This document shows positions 1 through 7,514 of a stretch of 55,628 nucleotides of DNA, one piece after another. This stretch comes from a virus, in the IMG/VR virus record IMGVR_UViG_3300049846_001678, positions 1-55,628 of that record. One strand, written 5' to 3'. The position numbers were made by a program, and so were the translations under genes. The number at the start of each line of letters is the position of its first letter. The stretch's first letter is position 1. The notes under the pieces were generated by a model that was given only the letters and a program-made list of their open reading frames with translations, ran no database searches and had not been told where the DNA came from.

Positions 1-66
1 GGCATACTCGCCGAGCTTCAGCAGCCTATTTCCCGTCAATACTGCGAACAGAACATAAATGCGCAT
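1..66 (-). CDS. Small hypothetical protein, partial (N-terminal 22 codons)
   Basis: On the minus strand an ATG at 66, 3 bases after the helicase stop, opens a frame that runs off the window edge (MRIYVLFAVLTGNRLLKLGE...). It is the strain variant of the complete 56-residue gene at 54972-55142 (MRVYVLFAVLTGDRLIKLGE...). The proteins agree at most positions while the DNA differs at about 30 percent of bases, which shows selection on the protein and supports a real gene. Function unknown. Confidence 0.6.
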   Translation of the reverse strand, partial: MRIYVLFAVLTGNRLLKLGEYA

Positions 67-552
67 TTGTTAAAATCCTTTCTCGATGCCTTTGTTATAA
101 CCGGTTTGTATACAGTTGTCAACAAACTTTGTGTATGTTGAGTTGAAATCCATCTTTATTCTCGCATAAGCCCCAGCGCGGTTCTTTTCAATTATTATTA
201 CAACCGGCCTTATTGGAGATTCATCCGCCTCCAGACCGAATTCGCCATCTTTAGAATCGTTAGAAATGGGGTGAATCATCACCACCGTGTCGGCGTCCTG
301 TTCCAACGCTCCGGACTCCCGTAGGTCACTTAAACGCGGCTCCTTCCGTTCATCCGCTGCGCGACGAAGCTGGCAAGCGGCGACAACAGGTATGCGGAAC
401 ATCTTAGCCATATTCTTTAGTGTAGCAGAGATAGTCGCAACCTCTCGCTCTCGACGTTCTTTTTCTTGTGGTGCAGAGAGAAGTTGTAGATAGTCAATAA
501 ACACAATGGCCCGTTTGCCCTCCGGTACTTGCTTAACAAACTTAAATACACG
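1..552. repeat. Left copy of diverged terminal overlap
   Basis: Bases 1-552 align without gaps to 55077-55628 (offset 55076). By eye there are about 19 differences in the 483 bases inside the helicase gene (70-552) and about 20 in the 66 bases before it. Both copies keep the same reading frames, the same stop codon and the same 3-base gap between genes. This is what a contig looks like when it runs around a circular or circularly permuted genome and joins two strain variants. A genuine diverged duplication is the alternative. Confidence 0.85.
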
Positions 553-1449
553 TAGCCTCAGGTCGTCGATAGTTCGTGCGGCGGTATCATCGACCTCAAG
601 GGGGGCCTTTCGAATGTCGTTTACAACGCGCCCAATCTTCGCCAACATCTCCTCGTTCGCATACCCGAGCTTGATCATCTTCGTGTCGACGTTTGCGCGC
701 CCACAAATCAAACGTAAATACAACTCGTCATACGCCATTTCTAGGGATATATAAAGGGTGTGGACGTCATTGTTTACGGCACAGTGTTCGGCGAGGTTCA
801 TCAGGAGCGCCGATTTGCCGACGGCGGGGCGAGCTGCGAACAGGTATAGACGACACGGCTCGAATCCGAACATGGCGTTATCGAGGCTCGGAAACCCGGT
901 CTCTAAACCGATTAACTTGCCGCCGCGCTCGATAGAATCACGAATCTGGCGCTCTATCTCCGATATCCCCTCTGCTGGCCGGACCGCGCGATAGTCCTTC
1001 GCCTGAAGAGCCAAGTCGACCAGCTTTTGACCGGCACTCAAAACGTGTGCCGAATCCTTACTTTCAACACCGATAAGGCTTCGCTGTGCCTCCTCGATCG
1101 TTGCCGCAGCTTTTCGGACTTTGGCTTTTTCAACAATCACCAGCGCATGGGCCACAACGATTTCAACGGACTCGGTCTCTCCCGAAAGAACCGATGCGAT
1201 CGTTGAGGAGCCCCCGGCCTCGGCGGCCTTTTCTTTGGCCTTCAAATCCTCGTAAACAGTAATGGCGCTAATTACTTTAGTTTGCGCAAACAGCTCTAAA
1301 ACAGACTGATAGATAAGCCCATGTGCAGGCGTTAAGAAGTCATCGCTTGATAATTTATCCAGTAATGGCGGGAGATACTCGGCGGGCTTACGAATAACCG
1401 CCGCGAGAACGCTCTTTTCTGCATCTTTGTTCTGCGGTAAATCAATCAT
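70..1449 (-). CDS. dnaB: Replicative DNA helicase, DnaB family
   Basis: A 459-residue protein with the layout of DnaB: an N-terminal helical domain (about 1-105), a linker, then a RecA-like ATPase domain. Walker A is ARPAVGKSA (about 206-214), Walker B is IVFIDYLQLL (about 315-324), and the conserved SDLRESGALEQDAD stretch lies at about 374-387. It should unwind DNA ahead of the phage fork as a hexamer. It overlaps the primase gene by 8 bases, so the two are probably translationally coupled. A second, slightly different copy of its C-terminal third lies at the other end of the window because of the terminal overlap. Confidence 0.95.
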   Translation of the reverse strand: MIDLPQNKDAEKSVLAAVIRKPAEYLPPLLDKLSSDDFLTPAHGLIYQSVLELFAQTKVISAITVYEDLKAKEKAAEAGGSSTIASVLSGETESVEIVVAHALVIVEKAKVRKAAATIEEAQRSLIGVESKDSAHVLSAGQKLVDLALQAKDYRAVRPAEGISEIERQIRDSIERGGKLIGLETGFPSLDNAMFGFEPCRLYLFAARPAVGKSALLMNLAEHCAVNNDVHTLYISLEMAYDELYLRLICGRANVDTKMIKLGYANEEMLAKIGRVVNDIRKAPLEVDDTAARTIDDLRLRVFKFVKQVPEGKRAIVFIDYLQLLSAPQEKERREREVATISATLKNMAKMFRIPVVAACQLRRAADERKEPRLSDLRESGALEQDADTVVMIHPISNDSKDGEFGLEADESPIRPVVIIIEKNRAGAYARIKMDFNSTYTKFVDNCIQTGYNKGIEKGF

Positions 1450-2431
1450 CGTTTATGCTCAGCAATTCACGGGTCTTATGAAACCCGTTCTTTACTAGGT
1501 ATTCGTTAAGGTCGTTGCACCCGTCTGGAATGTTTATTATCTGTATCTTTTCTCTCGCAACGCCCATATTAATCAAGTCCCGACAACCCTTGTCTACTGC
1601 CTCGCGACCCGCGTTATCGTTATGGACAACAAACTTAACAAAACTATCGCGAACCCCGTTTGCCATGAAAATACAAACCTTAGGAATGTTCGAACAGGAG
1701 TGCACGCCGTAAAGATTGTGTCCGCCCCAAGGGGCAAGAGAAAACACGCTCAGATAATCGAACACGCCTTCGACGATGATACAACCCCGAGCGGGATTAT
1801 TTTTAGCAAAGTTACCGAAAGTTCCGCAGACATTCCCGTGCGGGATTTGCCACACCTTCGGCTCCTGACCCGTATACGATCGGCCAATTGCATTAACAAT
1901 CTCACCTGTAAAGTCGTAAAGCGGCAAAAACAGGCGACCGTCCTTCTCTAATAGACACTGGGCGGTAACCTCGTCAATACCGCGACAATTGAGGTAAAAC
2001 AACGCCTCTTTAGACAGCGGCGGTAACATGTCATAATTAAACATCTCCTTCGCCAGTACTTGGGCCTTTTCACTTTCGCGCACCTTGTCCTCCTTCTTTT
2101 TCTGTCGCTTTAAAAAAGTCTCTAGTTGTTCAGAGAAAGAGGGGGCGGGAGTGTCTGCACGAAGGCCCAACTTGACCCCCAGGTCTTTTATGGCCTGGCC
2201 TGGTGAAGTTTTGTTCAGTATGGCATGGAGGGTAAAAACGTCGCCACCGGCGTTACAGCCGAAACAATGCCATACATCTTCGTTCACACTGAAACGAGAA
2301 GAGCACTCCTCGCCCCCACAAATAGGACACGGCCCGCAATAACCGCTGTGCCGCTCACGCAAGACGTGTCCCCTCTGCTCCAAATATTCGTTTGGAGTTA
2401 AGGCGTTTCTGATGGCTTCTTTGTTGTACAT
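1442..2431 (-). CDS. DNA primase, DnaG/CHC2-Toprim type
   Basis: A 329-residue primase. The N-terminus carries the zinc-binding domain (CPIC at 35-38 and CFGC at 56-59), followed by a primase core and a Toprim-like part with VEGVFDYLS and, later, HNDNAG as the acidic metal-binding motif. It lacks a long helicase-interaction domain, so it is shorter than cellular DnaG. It should make RNA primers for the helicase encoded by the next gene, which it overlaps by 8 bases. Its start overlaps the small upstream gene by 34 bases. Confidence 0.9.
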   Translation of the reverse strand: MYNKEAIRNALTPNEYLEQRGHVLRERHSGYCGPCPICGGEECSSRFSVNEDVWHCFGCNAGGDVFTLHAILNKTSPGQAIKDLGVKLGLRADTPAPSFSEQLETFLKRQKKKEDKVRESEKAQVLAKEMFNYDMLPPLSKEALFYLNCRGIDEVTAQCLLEKDGRLFLPLYDFTGEIVNAIGRSYTGQEPKVWQIPHGNVCGTFGNFAKNNPARGCIIVEGVFDYLSVFSLAPWGGHNLYGVHSCSNIPKVCIFMANGVRDSFVKFVVHNDNAGREAVDKGCRDLINMGVAREKIQIINIPDGCNDLNEYLVKNGFHKTRELLSINDD

Positions 2432-2577
2432 TCTTCTTTGCTTTCGTCGTTCTTCTTTTCGCCCTTTTTACCAAATATCCGATCCCAGTTGTCGGAAAAT
2501 TCCTTGTTAGAAATCTTCGACGTTTTTGGGTTCGGTCTACAGCATTCGGTAAAGGCTTTCCCCTTTTCGTATTTCAT
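2398..2577 (-). CDS. Small Lys-rich hypothetical protein
   Basis: A 59-residue frame starting MKYEKGKAFTECC, rich in Lys, Asn and Glu. Its ATG overlaps the stop of the preceding gene as ATGA (2574-2577), and its tail overlaps the primase start by 34 bases. Such stop-start overlaps are the rule in this operon, and it fills the otherwise empty gap, so it is probably real. Function unknown; the low-complexity charged C-terminus suggests a small accessory protein. Confidence 0.6.
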   Translation of the reverse strand: MKYEKGKAFTECCRPNPKTSKISNKEFSDNWDRIFGKKGEKKNDESKEECTTKKPSETP

Positions 2578-2990
2578 CGAAGCCCTCCGTCGAGGCTTAT
2601 TGGTTCTCTGTTGTCCGGTTTTTCATCAAATAGACTAGATACTCCAGGCGTCATTCCGTTTACTCGCTCGCACTCTTCTTGCAACAACGCCAGTGCGCGC
2701 CACGCAATGGCTCGCAGATGGTATAGGCGCGAGTCAGACGCGCTTTCACGCGATCCGGCGTCAATAAGGTGACGCACAATGCAATCCTCGTGGTCCGGAG
2801 ACTTCCCACGATTCCAATGCGGACCGTCTAAAGACGTTGGATTATGCTTCTTGTCCGAAATATAGCTATGTCTAGCTACCTCGAACAAAGCAGCGGGAAA
2901 ATAACCCAATAATCCACGAAACATAGGAGCCTCTTTTCGTAGAGCGTCTTCTTGCGGAATGTACTTTTCCCCGTCGACTAACAACGACAT
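2574..2990 (-). CDS. dATP/dGTP diphosphohydrolase-like protein (DUF5664 type)
   Basis: 138 residues. The core APMFRGLLGYFPAALFEVAR, then KHNPTSLDGPHWNRGKSPDHED, then CIVRHLIDAG and a helical end resembles the phage family known as DUF5664, renamed dATP/dGTP diphosphohydrolase N-terminal domain. Family members are all-alpha MazG-like enzymes proposed to hydrolyse dNTPs. The start at 2990 follows a good GAGGAG site. It sits next to a nucleoside-deoxyribosyltransferase-like gene, which suggests nucleotide pool control. The family assignment is from remembered sequence pattern; catalytic activity is not proven. Confidence 0.65.
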   Translation of the reverse strand: MSLLVDGEKYIPQEDALRKEAPMFRGLLGYFPAALFEVARHSYISDKKHNPTSLDGPHWNRGKSPDHEDCIVRHLIDAGSRESASDSRLYHLRAIAWRALALLQEECERVNGMTPGVSSLFDEKPDNREPISLDGGLR

Positions 2991-3360
2991 CGCAGATATC
3001 TCCTCGTTTATATGCGGCGACTAAATCGCCAACATTTAGAAAACACGGTATGTTATATTTTTTACAAAATTCAACCTCCTCCATAGTCCCCTTGCTTTTC
3101 TCCCACCCCAGGCACAAAACCATCGCCGAACAGGCTGCTAACATTGCCTTATCCGCAGCAAGAGCAACCTTATACGAAACCACGTCACGCAGAAATCGTC
3201 CTTGCGTGTGCGGACAGTGCGGAGCAAAGCCGTTCTGGTAAAGATCCAGCATGACTCGCTCCGCCCGGCGAATGTTCTCTTCCCACGCGAATGAGTCTTT
3301 GGCCGTCATCGGGCCGGCGACATAAACTCGCATAGGCGGTTTCTTAGAAACCGAGTTCAT
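2872..3360 (-). CDS. DUF4406 protein, nucleoside 2-deoxyribosyltransferase-like
   Basis: The N-terminal ~115 residues match the DUF4406 pattern: MRVYVAGPMT, a conserved NIRRAERV helix, a D-A-C-S-A-M segment, LGWEKSKGTMEEVEFCKKYNIP. Related enzymes exchange or hydrolyse the base of deoxynucleosides. I place the start at 3360 (MNSVSKK); ATG at 3333 (MRVYV) is an alternative. The last ~40 residues, after GDLVAAYKRGD, are basic, unlike the family, and lie out of frame inside the next gene (119-base overlap). The tail may be a run-on caused by an indel, or an overlapping extension. Confidence 0.7.
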   Translation of the reverse strand: MNSVSKKPPMRVYVAGPMTAKDSFAWEENIRRAERVMLDLYQNGFAPHCPHTQGRFLRDVVSYKVALAADKAMLAACSAMVLCLGWEKSKGTMEEVEFCKKYNIPCFLNVGDLVAAYKRGDICDVVVSRRGKVHSARRRSTKRGSYVSWIIGLFSRCFVRGS

Positions 3361-3844
3361 CTTCCGCCCCCCATCCAATCTTCGTGGCTGGCGCTAATTC
3401 GCCCTTAACGGCTTCGTCGGCGGGGTTCATGGCAAATGCATCCTTTAACTTCGCCTTAAGAACTGCAATTTCATCTTCCGACAAACTCTGCTCCGATTTT
3501 TGCGTACCCTTAGACGAGATCCTGTTGATAAACTTAACTCGGTTGTAACGCTTCCCCTCGTACTCCTCTTGGTCGACGACGATCTGAACGTTGGCCGTCC
3601 CAAACCCCGGCATTTCGTCCAGCTCGTCACTTGTACCTGTAAAACCGCACGCGCGTAGAGCGGCGATGGTTCGCTCCGAGGCAGCGTCCGTTAAGTAGCC
3701 TCTCCAGGTAATCTGGCGGCCCTTGCACTCGCCCTCCTGAATTTGGAAAATGGCACGGATATAATCCGTTCCCTTCCCCTTTGTCTTTTCGAAATCATAA
3801 CTGATTGCTTTGGCGACGTATCGCCCGTCCGGTAACAACGACAT
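3344..3844 (-). CDS. Single-stranded DNA-binding protein (DUF669-like)
   Basis: 166 residues, starting MSLLPDGRYVAKAISYDFEKTKGKGTDY, with an OB-fold-like region followed by a flexible linker and an acidic, aromatic tail (GWGAEDELGF). The acidic tip is typical of phage and bacterial SSBs that recruit partner proteins. Its position directly after the Sak4-like ATPase (2-base gap) matches known Sak4-SSB recombination modules. It probably coats single-stranded DNA at forks and during annealing. Assignment rests on pattern and context rather than a single diagnostic motif. Confidence 0.7.
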   Translation of the reverse strand: MSLLPDGRYVAKAISYDFEKTKGKGTDYIRAIFQIQEGECKGRQITWRGYLTDAASERTIAALRACGFTGTSDELDEMPGFGTANVQIVVDQEEYEGKRYNRVKFINRISSKGTQKSEQSLSEDEIAVLKAKLKDAFAMNPADEAVKGELAPATKIGWGAEDELGF

Positions 3845-3846
3845 GT

Positions 3847-4764
3847 TTATTCTCCTTTTCCAAGTTCAAGCAACCTAGTAAGACACTTCTCTAGCACCAT
3901 TGCCGAGTTGCCCGAGGTTGCAATCGTCTCCAACACCTTCGGCTCGACCTCTGCGCGTTTATTGTCCGGCAAAGATACGAGCGCGAGTTTTATTTTTTCC
4001 TTTAGGTCTGTAACCGAGTTGTTCACAGCCTTGGTGTACAGAGTAATAAAGTCCGATGAGTTGAATGGCAGTGCCTTAGGTAGGCTGTAACGGCTTTTCG
4101 CGTCGAAGCCCCGCTCTCGCTGTGTGTGTAGCATTCGCCGACCCGTGTCGGCCACCTTCAACCGCTCGGTGTTCTTGTCCTCTGTAATAACCGTCTCGTA
4201 ATTGGCAAATGCCAGGATGTCCGACCAGAATCGGAAGAGCGGGTAGGCATGTTTGTTGAGTGTCAACTCATACTTGTCATGGTCCATACCGGCAGGGTCT
4301 TTGAAGAGTTTAATAGTGGCGTGACCGAGCAGGACGATGTGCATATTCTTCTTTTTTCGAAGCTGATTCAATGACTCGATCAGCAGCTTCCACTCGTAGC
4401 TTGCTGTTACATAGCCCTTGCCATAACCGTAAGCCTCGATATTTTCCTTTTGATCTCTGTCACAGATATGTGACCAGAGAAGAACCTCGAGGGCGTCTAA
4501 GGTGTCAATTACTAACGTCTTATAGGGATGTGTTTCCTTCTCCAACACATCTAGGCATTGATAAACCGAGCTTAAATTCTCGGGCTTTGGGAAGCGAGCT
4601 ACATCGACACGGTGCGAACCCTCATCGCAGTCAATGAAGATTGGATTCTCGAGCCCGGCACCAAAGGTTGTTTTGCCGACACCTTCCGGGCCGTAAACAA
4701 TCATCTTCAACGGCTCTGTTCGAACGCCACTAGAAATCGAATTTAACGATATTACCTGTGCCAT
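3847..4764 (-). CDS. Sak4-like RecA-fold ATPase (single-strand annealing recombinase)
   Basis: 305 residues with a minimal RecA core: Walker A GPEGVGKT (25-32) after MIVYGPEG, an acidic FIDCDEGS strand, Walker B TLVIDTLD (about 83-90), and a motif III region VLLGHATIKLF. This is the pattern of the AAA_24/Sak4 family of phage recombination mediators. It is flanked by an SSB-like gene and a Cas4-like nuclease, which together make a plausible recombination-dependent replication module. Confidence 0.85.
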   Translation of the reverse strand: MAQVISLNSISSGVRTEPLKMIVYGPEGVGKTTFGAGLENPIFIDCDEGSHRVDVARFPKPENLSSVYQCLDVLEKETHPYKTLVIDTLDALEVLLWSHICDRDQKENIEAYGYGKGYVTASYEWKLLIESLNQLRKKKNMHIVLLGHATIKLFKDPAGMDHDKYELTLNKHAYPLFRFWSDILAFANYETVITEDKNTERLKVADTGRRMLHTQRERGFDAKSRYSLPKALPFNSSDFITLYTKAVNNSVTDLKEKIKLALVSLPDNKRAEVEPKVLETIATSGNSAMVLEKCLTRLLELGKGE

Positions 4765-4774
4765 TTGACCCCCA

Positions 4775-5821
4775 CTATATTGTTTCTAACTCGGGGAAAA
4801 TCTTCCCCTTTTCTAATGTATCCAGACTGTCAATACAGCCGCCGTTGCAGACGTCAAGATATGGACAGAGCTGCCCGAATTTCCCACAACTATCCGGATT
4901 CCTAACTGCTTGCCGTGCCCCAACGGTCTTTTCAATTTCCACGCAGGTCGGGTATAGCACTTCGCCAACGAACTCGTCAAGTTGATCTTCGTTTCGTGTT
5001 GTCTTAACACGGTTAAAGAACTGCGCGCATGGTTCGTCTAGTTCCTCACTAACACGTTGAACGTATGAGGAAATGGTTTCATCGTGCAGTCTCACGTTCG
5101 CGTAAGGCATGCCATCTTTTTTATACTTGCGTTTGTCCATCGGGGTTGCCGTCTGACGATTCTTACTGGGCTTCTTTATGACATCGTAGAGAACGCCGGT
5201 AACGTTTAGTCCAAGGCTTATCGCAGCCAGCATATACATGGAAATCTGATAGTCGAAAGACAGCGTCGACCAATATTTACTGCCGAGGTCTACATCCCCT
5301 CTGGCTGTCTTGTGTTCAACGATATAAATCTGCTTACTGCGTGCGTGCATTACGATTGCGTCTATCTTTCCGGCCAGTCTCCAATGTGCGAGACTCGACG
5401 AAGAAAAAATCCCGTACGCTTCTGGGACCGGGACGCAGAATTCTTGCTCCACAGCCAGCGTCACAAGCCCATCCGATTCCCACGTCGAGGCATATCGAGA
5501 CAGAAGCATCCTCGCAATTTCTACGGTAGACTCAAGCTCGAAACCGTCGAGCCCCCACCGCTTAGCCTCTACGGGGATAATAGCGGAGGCATTTATTATA
5601 TTCCCATCAGTCTCGTTCTCTGTTTTTGTTTTAAAAAACTCCTCGAGAGCCTTATGCATCACCTTTCCGAATGTCAGTGCATGGGACTGCTCCTTCTCCA
5701 CATACCCCTGGACGTACCTGTGATAGTGGTGGCGTTCGCACCGCAAAAAGGTCTGTAAGCGTGACGCGGTAAGTACGTACCGGGGATCGACGTTTGCTCG
5801 CTTTTCGATACGTAATGCCAT
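4775..5821 (-). CDS. PD-(D/E)XK exonuclease, Cas4/RecB-like with Fe-S cluster cysteines
   Basis: 348 residues. The N-terminus has TASRLQTFLRCERHHYHRY with C28; the nuclease core shows GKID (151-154), EHKT (169-172) and a QISMY helix. The C-terminus has CGKFGQLCPYLDVCNGGC. One N-terminal plus three C-terminal cysteines is the Cas4/AddB-type iron-sulphur arrangement. Members are 5'-3' exonucleases that make single-stranded tails. Here it precedes Sak4-like and SSB genes in the same operon, so it is likely the resecting nuclease of the phage recombination system. Confidence 0.88.
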   Translation of the reverse strand: MALRIEKRANVDPRYVLTASRLQTFLRCERHHYHRYVQGYVEKEQSHALTFGKVMHKALEEFFKTKTENETDGNIINASAIIPVEAKRWGLDGFELESTVEIARMLLSRYASTWESDGLVTLAVEQEFCVPVPEAYGIFSSSSLAHWRLAGKIDAIVMHARSKQIYIVEHKTARGDVDLGSKYWSTLSFDYQISMYMLAAISLGLNVTGVLYDVIKKPSKNRQTATPMDKRKYKKDGMPYANVRLHDETISSYVQRVSEELDEPCAQFFNRVKTTRNEDQLDEFVGEVLYPTCVEIEKTVGARQAVRNPDSCGKFGQLCPYLDVCNGGCIDSLDTLEKGKIFPELETI

Positions 5822-5823
5822 AC

Positions 5824-6024
5824 TCAGTACCCCTCGCTTGAAAAAATGTTGGTTGATATTTGCTCATTGTTTTCTCCTTGCTTCGAATTGAAGCGACTGA
5901 GATCTTCGATAGCGGCCTCGACGGCCCACATGGCCATCTCCTGCTCGGTCGAATGTTGTGGAAGTTTCTCGTACTGGTATATAGCGCGTTTAAGACTGAC
6001 TATTATGTTTCGTCGATCTCTCAT
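5824..6024 (-). CDS. Hypothetical protein, first gene of the early minus operon
   Basis: 66 residues, beginning MRDRRNIIVSLKRAIYQYEKLPQ, helical in composition, with no recognisable domain. It has an AAGGGGAAC ribosome-binding site and starts about 20 bases downstream of a predicted minus-strand promoter (6047-6074), so it leads the operon that encodes the nuclease, recombinase, primase and helicase. Function unknown. Confidence 0.7.
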   Translation of the reverse strand: MRDRRNIIVSLKRAIYQYEKLPQHSTEQEMAMWAVEAAIEDLSRFNSKQGENNEQISTNIFSSEGY

Positions 6025-6038
6025 CGTCTATGTTCCCC

Positions 6039-6066
6039 TTGATTTAAATATACACTTGTGTACAAT
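6039..6066 (+). promoter_or_regulatory. Plus-strand early promoter
   Basis: TTGATT (6039-6044), 16-base spacer, TACAAT (6061-6066) preceded by GTG. It drives the operon beginning at 6091. The dyad TACAC-TT-GTGTA (6051-6062) lies between the two facing -10 elements and could be a shared operator. Confidence 0.65.
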
Positions 6067-6074
6067 AAAGTCAA
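6047..6074 (-). promoter_or_regulatory. Minus-strand early promoter
   Basis: Read on the minus strand: TTGACT (6074-6069), 16-base spacer, TATATT (6052-6047). It points into the minus operon beginning at 6024. Its -10 region faces the -10 region of the plus-strand promoter at 6039-6066, so the two promoters overlap. Confidence 0.7.
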
Positions 6075-6090
6075 CAGGGGATACAAAAAA

Positions 6091-6804
6091 ATGTTTAACA
6101 AGGAAATCTATCACCGGCTTCGGTCATCGAACGTGCCACGAGGTTACTGCGAGGGGCTCGCCAAGCGCGCACATATGACATCCGATATTGTCTACGAACG
6201 ACTAACATCAAGAAAACATATCGCTCTTATTGTCGGCGACGTGCGCTGCGGTAAAACTTATCTCGCATGTAAGTACATTACGCACAATATGCCACCTAGC
6301 CACCCAACCCGTTTCGATGGCGAGTGGTATCCGTCGGAATGCCCGCGATTCGTCATGCCCATAGAACTCATGACAATGAACCTAGAAACCATCGGCGAAT
6401 TGAAAAACCCGTGCGGTCTAGTTATAGACGATCTCGATCGTGTATCAGAACATGTACAGTCGTTTATCTTCCCTTTGTGCCAATATCGTGCCATGGCTGG
6501 CACGCCAACACTAATAACAACGCGACTTTCAGTAAAAACATTCTCAATGCGGTACGGCGACAGGCTTATGGAGTTAATAGAAAAATATGGAGTCATCATC
6601 AATGCAAAAGAACACTACAGCGAGTTTCCAGAGAGTGCCTATGTGGGAGATGTGGGTGGCGGGGACGCCTGTTCCGCAGGGCAGCATGAGGGCGTTCATT
6701 GTAAACGGGAAGCCAGTGATAACTCACGGAAACCCGAAGTTGAAAGCCTGGCGAAAAGAATTGTCGGCGGAGTTTTCGAAGAAAGCCCCGTCGGTGCCCG
6801 GTGA
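6091..6804 (+). CDS. DnaC/IstB-like P-loop ATPase, putative helicase loader
   Basis: 237 residues from the ATG at 6091, which has an AGGGGA site; an upstream ATG at 6058 lies inside the promoter and is unlikely. Walker A is GDVRCGKT (49-56), Walker B LVIDDLD (110-116), and a TLITTRLS segment looks like a sensor 1 motif, as in DnaC/IstB proteins that load DnaB-type helicases. The likely partner is the helicase of the divergent operon. The last ~55 residues (after EHYSEFP) lie over the RusA gene in another frame (164-base overlap) and look unlike a folded domain. Confidence 0.75.
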   Translation: MFNKEIYHRLRSSNVPRGYCEGLAKRAHMTSDIVYERLTSRKHIALIVGDVRCGKTYLACKYITHNMPPSHPTRFDGEWYPSECPRFVMPIELMTMNLETIGELKNPCGLVIDDLDRVSEHVQSFIFPLCQYRAMAGTPTLITTRLSVKTFSMRYGDRLMELIEKYGVIINAKEHYSEFPESAYVGDVGGGDACSAGQHEGVHCKREASDNSRKPEVESLAKRIVGGVFEESPVGAR

Positions 6805-7063
6805 TGGCGCGTATTCGCTGACACTATCGTTTTTTATGCTTCACCCGAAGTCTCATTTGAAGGCAAACGGAGAGGAAAAGGCATCTACTCCGTTCTTTCA
6901 CTGCGTGAAGCCAGACCTAGATAAGCTTATTCGCGCGGTTCTCGACGCACTTACAGACGCGAAAGTAATATCGGATGATGCGCATATCTGTACTATTCAT
7001 GCTTTAAAGGATTACGGCCAGAAGGAGGGTGTGTTCGTATGCTTAGACGAGCTTGCTGTCTAA
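6641..7063 (+). CDS. rusA: RusA-like Holliday junction resolvase
   Basis: 140 residues from ATG 6641 (AGAGAG site). The N-terminus VAGTPVPQGSMR and the signature PDLDKLIRAVLDALTDA (91-107) followed by VISDDAHI (DD at 112-113) are diagnostic of RusA. The conserved aspartates bind catalytic metal. The enzyme cleaves four-way junctions, clearing recombination intermediates and branched DNA before packaging. It fits the recombination module encoded across the divergent promoter. An upstream in-frame start at 6587 would only add residues lacking family similarity. Confidence 0.92.
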   Translation: MWEMWVAGTPVPQGSMRAFIVNGKPVITHGNPKLKAWRKELSAEFSKKAPSVPGDGAYSLTLSFFMLHPKSHLKANGEEKASTPFFHCVKPDLDKLIRAVLDALTDAKVISDDAHICTIHALKDYGQKEGVFVCLDELAV

Positions 7064-7284
7064 TTACGCTGTGTTGCACGTCGTGTGCAACTGTACCAAA
7101 ATTGGTACATTTAAATACCAAAGAGCTAAACGGGGGTAACGATAACGGCCCTGTTCGGACTACGTACCGGTGCTACCCTCTCCTACCAAACGGCCCCATC
7201 GAGGGACCGACGAAGAAATTCAGTATTGTTTGGGTTTGCGACTTAGAATCGATTACAGTTACTAGAAATAAATGGGGGATTTAA
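7039..7284 (+). CDS. Small predicted lipoprotein
   Basis: 81 residues. A short hydrophobic N-terminus ends in a lipobox-like LCCTSC, with the lipidated Cys probably at 16 and Ala at +2. The mature part contains further cysteines but no known domain. The start at 7039 overlaps the RusA gene by 25 bases and has a GGAGG site. Role unknown; early phage lipoproteins in envelopes sometimes act in superinfection exclusion, but nothing here shows that. Confidence 0.6.
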   Translation: MLRRACCLITLCCTSCATVPKLVHLNTKELNGGNDNGPVRTTYRCYPLLPNGPIEGPTKKFSIVWVCDLESITVTRNKWGI

Positions 7285-7514
7285 TGAATACAAAAACAGT
7301 AACGCTACCAAGGCCGCTAGTTCGTTTCCTAGCAGACGACGATGGGGATATCACTGTGTACCCTCCTGTGCATAATCACGTACCAAGTAATTATCATAAG
7401 AGGCAGCCGCCTAAGGATAATCAGGGAAGAACAAATTGTTTTTGGTGTGACATGCCTACGAAGAAACGTGGTTTCTGGAAAGAGTACGACGTGTGCCCAA
7501 TATGCGACAAATAA
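7284..7514 (+). CDS. Small zinc-ribbon protein
   Basis: 76 residues from ATG 7284, which has a GGGGG site and overlaps the previous stop. The C-terminal half holds CFWC and CPIC separated by about 19 residues, a typical treble-clef or zinc-ribbon metal site. No other domain is recognised. Its immediate neighbour is another CxxC protein, so the two may act together. Confidence 0.6.
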   Translation: MNTKTVTLPRPLVRFLADDDGDITVYPPVHNHVPSNYHKRQPPKDNQGRTNCFWCDMPTKKRGFWKEYDVCPICDK

